In this document: positions 5,823-7,701 of the stretch, piece after piece
Layout: each line of letters starts with the position of its first letter
How positions within the stretch are numbered: position 1 is the stretch's first letter
Source: Cellvibrionales bacterium UBA2034
GTDB taxonomy: Bacteria > Pseudomonadota > Gammaproteobacteria > Pseudomonadales > UBA7239
NCBI GenBank assembly: GCA_002333095.1
Contig: DDBK01000049.1
Coordinates: forward strand, 1 to 7,701
Direction of reading: 5' to 3'
Length of the DNA: 7,701 bases
Position numbers and translations under genes: made by a program
The notes under the pieces: model-generated
Told to the model about the DNA's origin: nothing
Database searches by the model: none
Seen by the model: only the letters and a program-made list of their open reading frames with translations

Positions 5823-7701
5823 CTAATAATCATACAGGTGTTCCAGTGTGGCCTGATGCTGGGAAAGATTGTTGAGAAATTGATGCAGGCGTTTAACATG
5901 CACGGGTTGTACGATGCGGACGAGCTCTGGGTTGGAGACGAATTCCGAGGTAAACCAGTACTCATATGGATAGTTCGGCAACGCATTGGCAGGCAGAGTA
6001 ATTGTTGCAGCGATCAGTGAATTGCCAGAAATGTCATCAAATTGCAGGCCAGCTTTCACCAACAAGGGGATAGTCTTTGTAAAAGCCTGCCACCTAGGTA
6101 TTTGGATAAGCCAATGCCTGCCCTGGATGGCAATGATGCGGGTATTGGCAGGCAGTTGTTGTGGCGAAAAGTTTTCAGGCGCAGTGGCTGTGAGATTTAC
6201 TACACCGGAGCTGGCTTCATAAGAGTTTTTTGCGGCATAGCCAATGGCTTTTGCATAAATTGCCTTTAAGCCAAATTCCAGAGTGAAGAACAGCTTTCTT
6301 TCAGTCTTGCGAATAAAGTTTTTGCCAAAAAAATCACAGTCTGTCCAAATACGTTTTACCCAGAAAAAAAAATTAAATTCATACCATGCCTTGTCATAGA
6401 TAAGATCACTGTAGGCGCGGTAGGCCTGTCGCATCAGCTTTTCTTCTGGTGTTTCTTCACTGGCTGTCCAACGAGAAAAACGTCCTGCAGTATTTTCATA
6501 GGCGCTCTTGAGAAGATATTCAAATGTAGTACTGATGCCAATCACATCCAGCATGGTGATGTATTCGCTGTTGTGTGCCTGGTTTATTTTTGCAATTGCA
6601 ACTACGCGGTCGTACAGGGTCCAGTACTCATTGATACTCGCTATGAACGGGAAGTCGCTCGGATTCCTGCCGGCTTCCAGGAATTCGGAATATTCCTTGG
6701 GGTTGAATACCAGGTACCACTCGGGAATTGTCAGGTAAGTCTGTTCTTCCGGCTTGTTATAGTCGCGGATTTCGCTGCGAGCGCGGGATAGTGCGTCCTG
6801 ATTGCCTGGATAATAGGTCTGCCAGAGTTTATTCGTAAAGCGGTTATTCGGATCCAGTATTTCCTTCAGAGAAAAATACTCATCGGCACCAGGGTATGCT
6901 TTAGCAAATTGCTCAGTTGTGGCAAATATCTGGTAAGGCAGGTAGTAGGAACCTCCCACACTCAGGGCGGCATCTGTCATTTCCCTTGTCCATTGCCCAA
7001 CTTTGGCGCGCGCTTCCTGTGTGGTTTCCTGCTGGTAGTATACGACAAAGGCGAAAACCTCTTCACGTGCCCATGCCAGCAATGTTCCAGTGTCTGGTAA
7101 AGCATGCCGGATGGAAACGTTGAGTATGTTGGCGTGATGACGCTGGAAAATATCGCGCATCTTTGGAATGAATTCATTGAAGCGTGCTACAGGCACAAAA
7201 TATTCCCTGAGCCCATAAGCGGTATCGGCATTTGGGCCGCTTTGTAACTCGCTGATGTTATAGCTCGCTTCCCAATTGCGCCACACTACACGGGGCTGAG
7301 TGTAATAGATTGGCTCAATGACATGCTGTCGCAGCCATTTACCGAAGGAAAATCGCGCAGTAAAGTCAGCTAGCCATGGTAGCAAGATATAACGCTGGTC
7401 GGCGGCAATCATCCTTTCCGGATTGGTAAGCGGTTTGGTGGAAATTTCCCAGTCCACATTGTTGACCAGATCGTAATTTGGGGGGTAAATGTCCCCGTTT
7501 TGCATAACAACATTTTTGTTGTCACGGATATTTTTAACAAAAAACCCTGGATAATCATTGATTGGTATCTGAGATACCGATCGCTCGATTGGAGTGTTAT
7601 CTGCGAGTGACAGGGTGGCCTCGACAATAACGCCCAGCCCACCGTAGCCCCCGATGGCGCCATAGAATATGTCTCTGTTTTCATCAGGTGATGCAGAGAC
7701 A
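5823..7701 (-). CDS. FAD-binding oxidase (VAO/ALO type) fused to an uncharacterised C-terminal domain (partial, runs off right edge)
   Basis: The frame stays open from the TAG stop at 5825-5823 to the window edge. The internal ATG at 7505 is therefore not the true start; 625 residues are visible and the N-terminus is missing. Visible residues 11-30 (IFYGAIGGYGGLGVIVEATL) are the end of an FAD-binding type 4 domain. They are followed by a substrate domain like those of D-arabinono-lactone oxidases and sterol reductases, ending in GGSYYLPYQIF (about 249-259) and DPNNRFTNKLWQTYYP (about 283-298). After a short linker comes a roughly 315-residue segment beginning TYLTIPEWYLVFNPKEY (about 321-337), rich in aromatic residues and with no motif I can name. 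The FAD-attachment His, if any, would be outside the window. The protein is probably a soluble or peripheral oxidoreductase. Substrate and acceptor are unknown. The kinase gene follows after 144 nt on the same strand. Confidence 0.8.
   Translation of the reverse strand, partial: VSASPDENRDIFYGAIGGYGGLGVIVEATLSLADNTPIERSVSQIPINDYPGFFVKNIRDNKNVVMQNGDIYPPNYDLVNNVDWEISTKPLTNPERMIAADQRYILLPWLADFTARFSFGKWLRQHVIEPIYYTQPRVVWRNWEASYNISELQSGPNADTAYGLREYFVPVARFNEFIPKMRDIFQRHHANILNVSIRHALPDTGTLLAWAREEVFAFVVYYQQETTQEARAKVGQWTREMTDAALSVGGSYYLPYQIFATTEQFAKAYPGADEYFSLKEILDPNNRFTNKLWQTYYPGNQDALSRARSEIRDYNKPEEQTYLTIPEWYLVFNPKEYSEFLEAGRNPSDFPFIASINEYWTLYDRVVAIAKINQAHNSEYITMLDVIGISTTFEYLLKSAYENTAGRFSRWTASEETPEEKLMRQAYRAYSDLIYDKAWYEFNFFFWVKRIWTDCDFFGKNFIRKTERKLFFTLEFGLKAIYAKAIGYAAKNSYEASSGVVNLTATAPENFSPQQLPANTRIIAIQGRHWLIQIPRWQAFTKTIPLLVKAGLQFDDISGNSLIAATITLPANALPNYPYEYWFTSEFVSNPELVRIVQPVHVKRLHQFLNNLSQHQATLEHLYDY

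Noticed and set aside
7409..7684. A 91-codon minus-strand reading frame beginning MKTETYS.
   Set aside because: It overlaps the flavoprotein in another frame. The flavoprotein frame shows the conserved GGYGGLGVI motif here, while this one has no recognisable features.

Overview
The window reads as a chromosomal segment of a proteobacterium, most likely a gammaproteobacterium. The grounds are a balanced base composition, AGGA-type ribosome binding sites, a b561-type membrane cytochrome and ordinary sigma-70-like promoter elements. This taxonomic call is an inference from protein style; no RNA gene or other phylogenetic marker is present. I see no tRNA, rRNA, CRISPR array or insertion sequence.

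Layout from left to right. At the left edge, on the minus strand, is a possible signal-peptide start of a gene that runs off the window (1-59). Upstream of it lies a complete b561-type cytochrome gene (156-845, minus). A 178-bp divergent intergenic region separates this from the only plus-strand gene, a short-chain dehydrogenase/reductase of the multifunctional beta-oxidation type (1024-1932). A symmetric A-tract/hairpin/T-tract terminator (1966-1994) then serves the two converging transcription units.

To the right everything is on the minus strand. In transcription order it begins with a large flavoprotein cut by the right edge (5823-7701). This is a VAO/ALO-type FAD oxidase whose C-terminus is joined to a roughly 315-residue domain I cannot name. 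Next is a 144-bp gap with a perfect TATAAT box inside an 8-bp inverted repeat. A cytosolic PknB-like Ser/Thr kinase follows (4533-5678), then a 92-bp gap. Three genes joined by TGATG stop/start overlaps close the unit: a NodU/CmcH-type O-carbamoyltransferase (2578-4440), an SxtJ-family membrane protein (2162-2578) and a 50-residue DUF5989-type membrane peptide (2010-2162).

The last three genes are the most coherent functional unit. A carbamoyltransferase with its Kae1-like and YrdC-like halves intact is translationally coupled to two tiny membrane proteins, the same order as sxtI-sxtJ-sxtK in saxitoxin clusters, yet no toxin or antibiotic pathway genes are visible. The inferred picture is a membrane-associated carbamoylation module acting on an unknown hydroxylated substrate, possibly expressed with and controlled by the adjacent kinase. 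Substrate, kinase target and the role of the flavoprotein cannot be read from the sequence.
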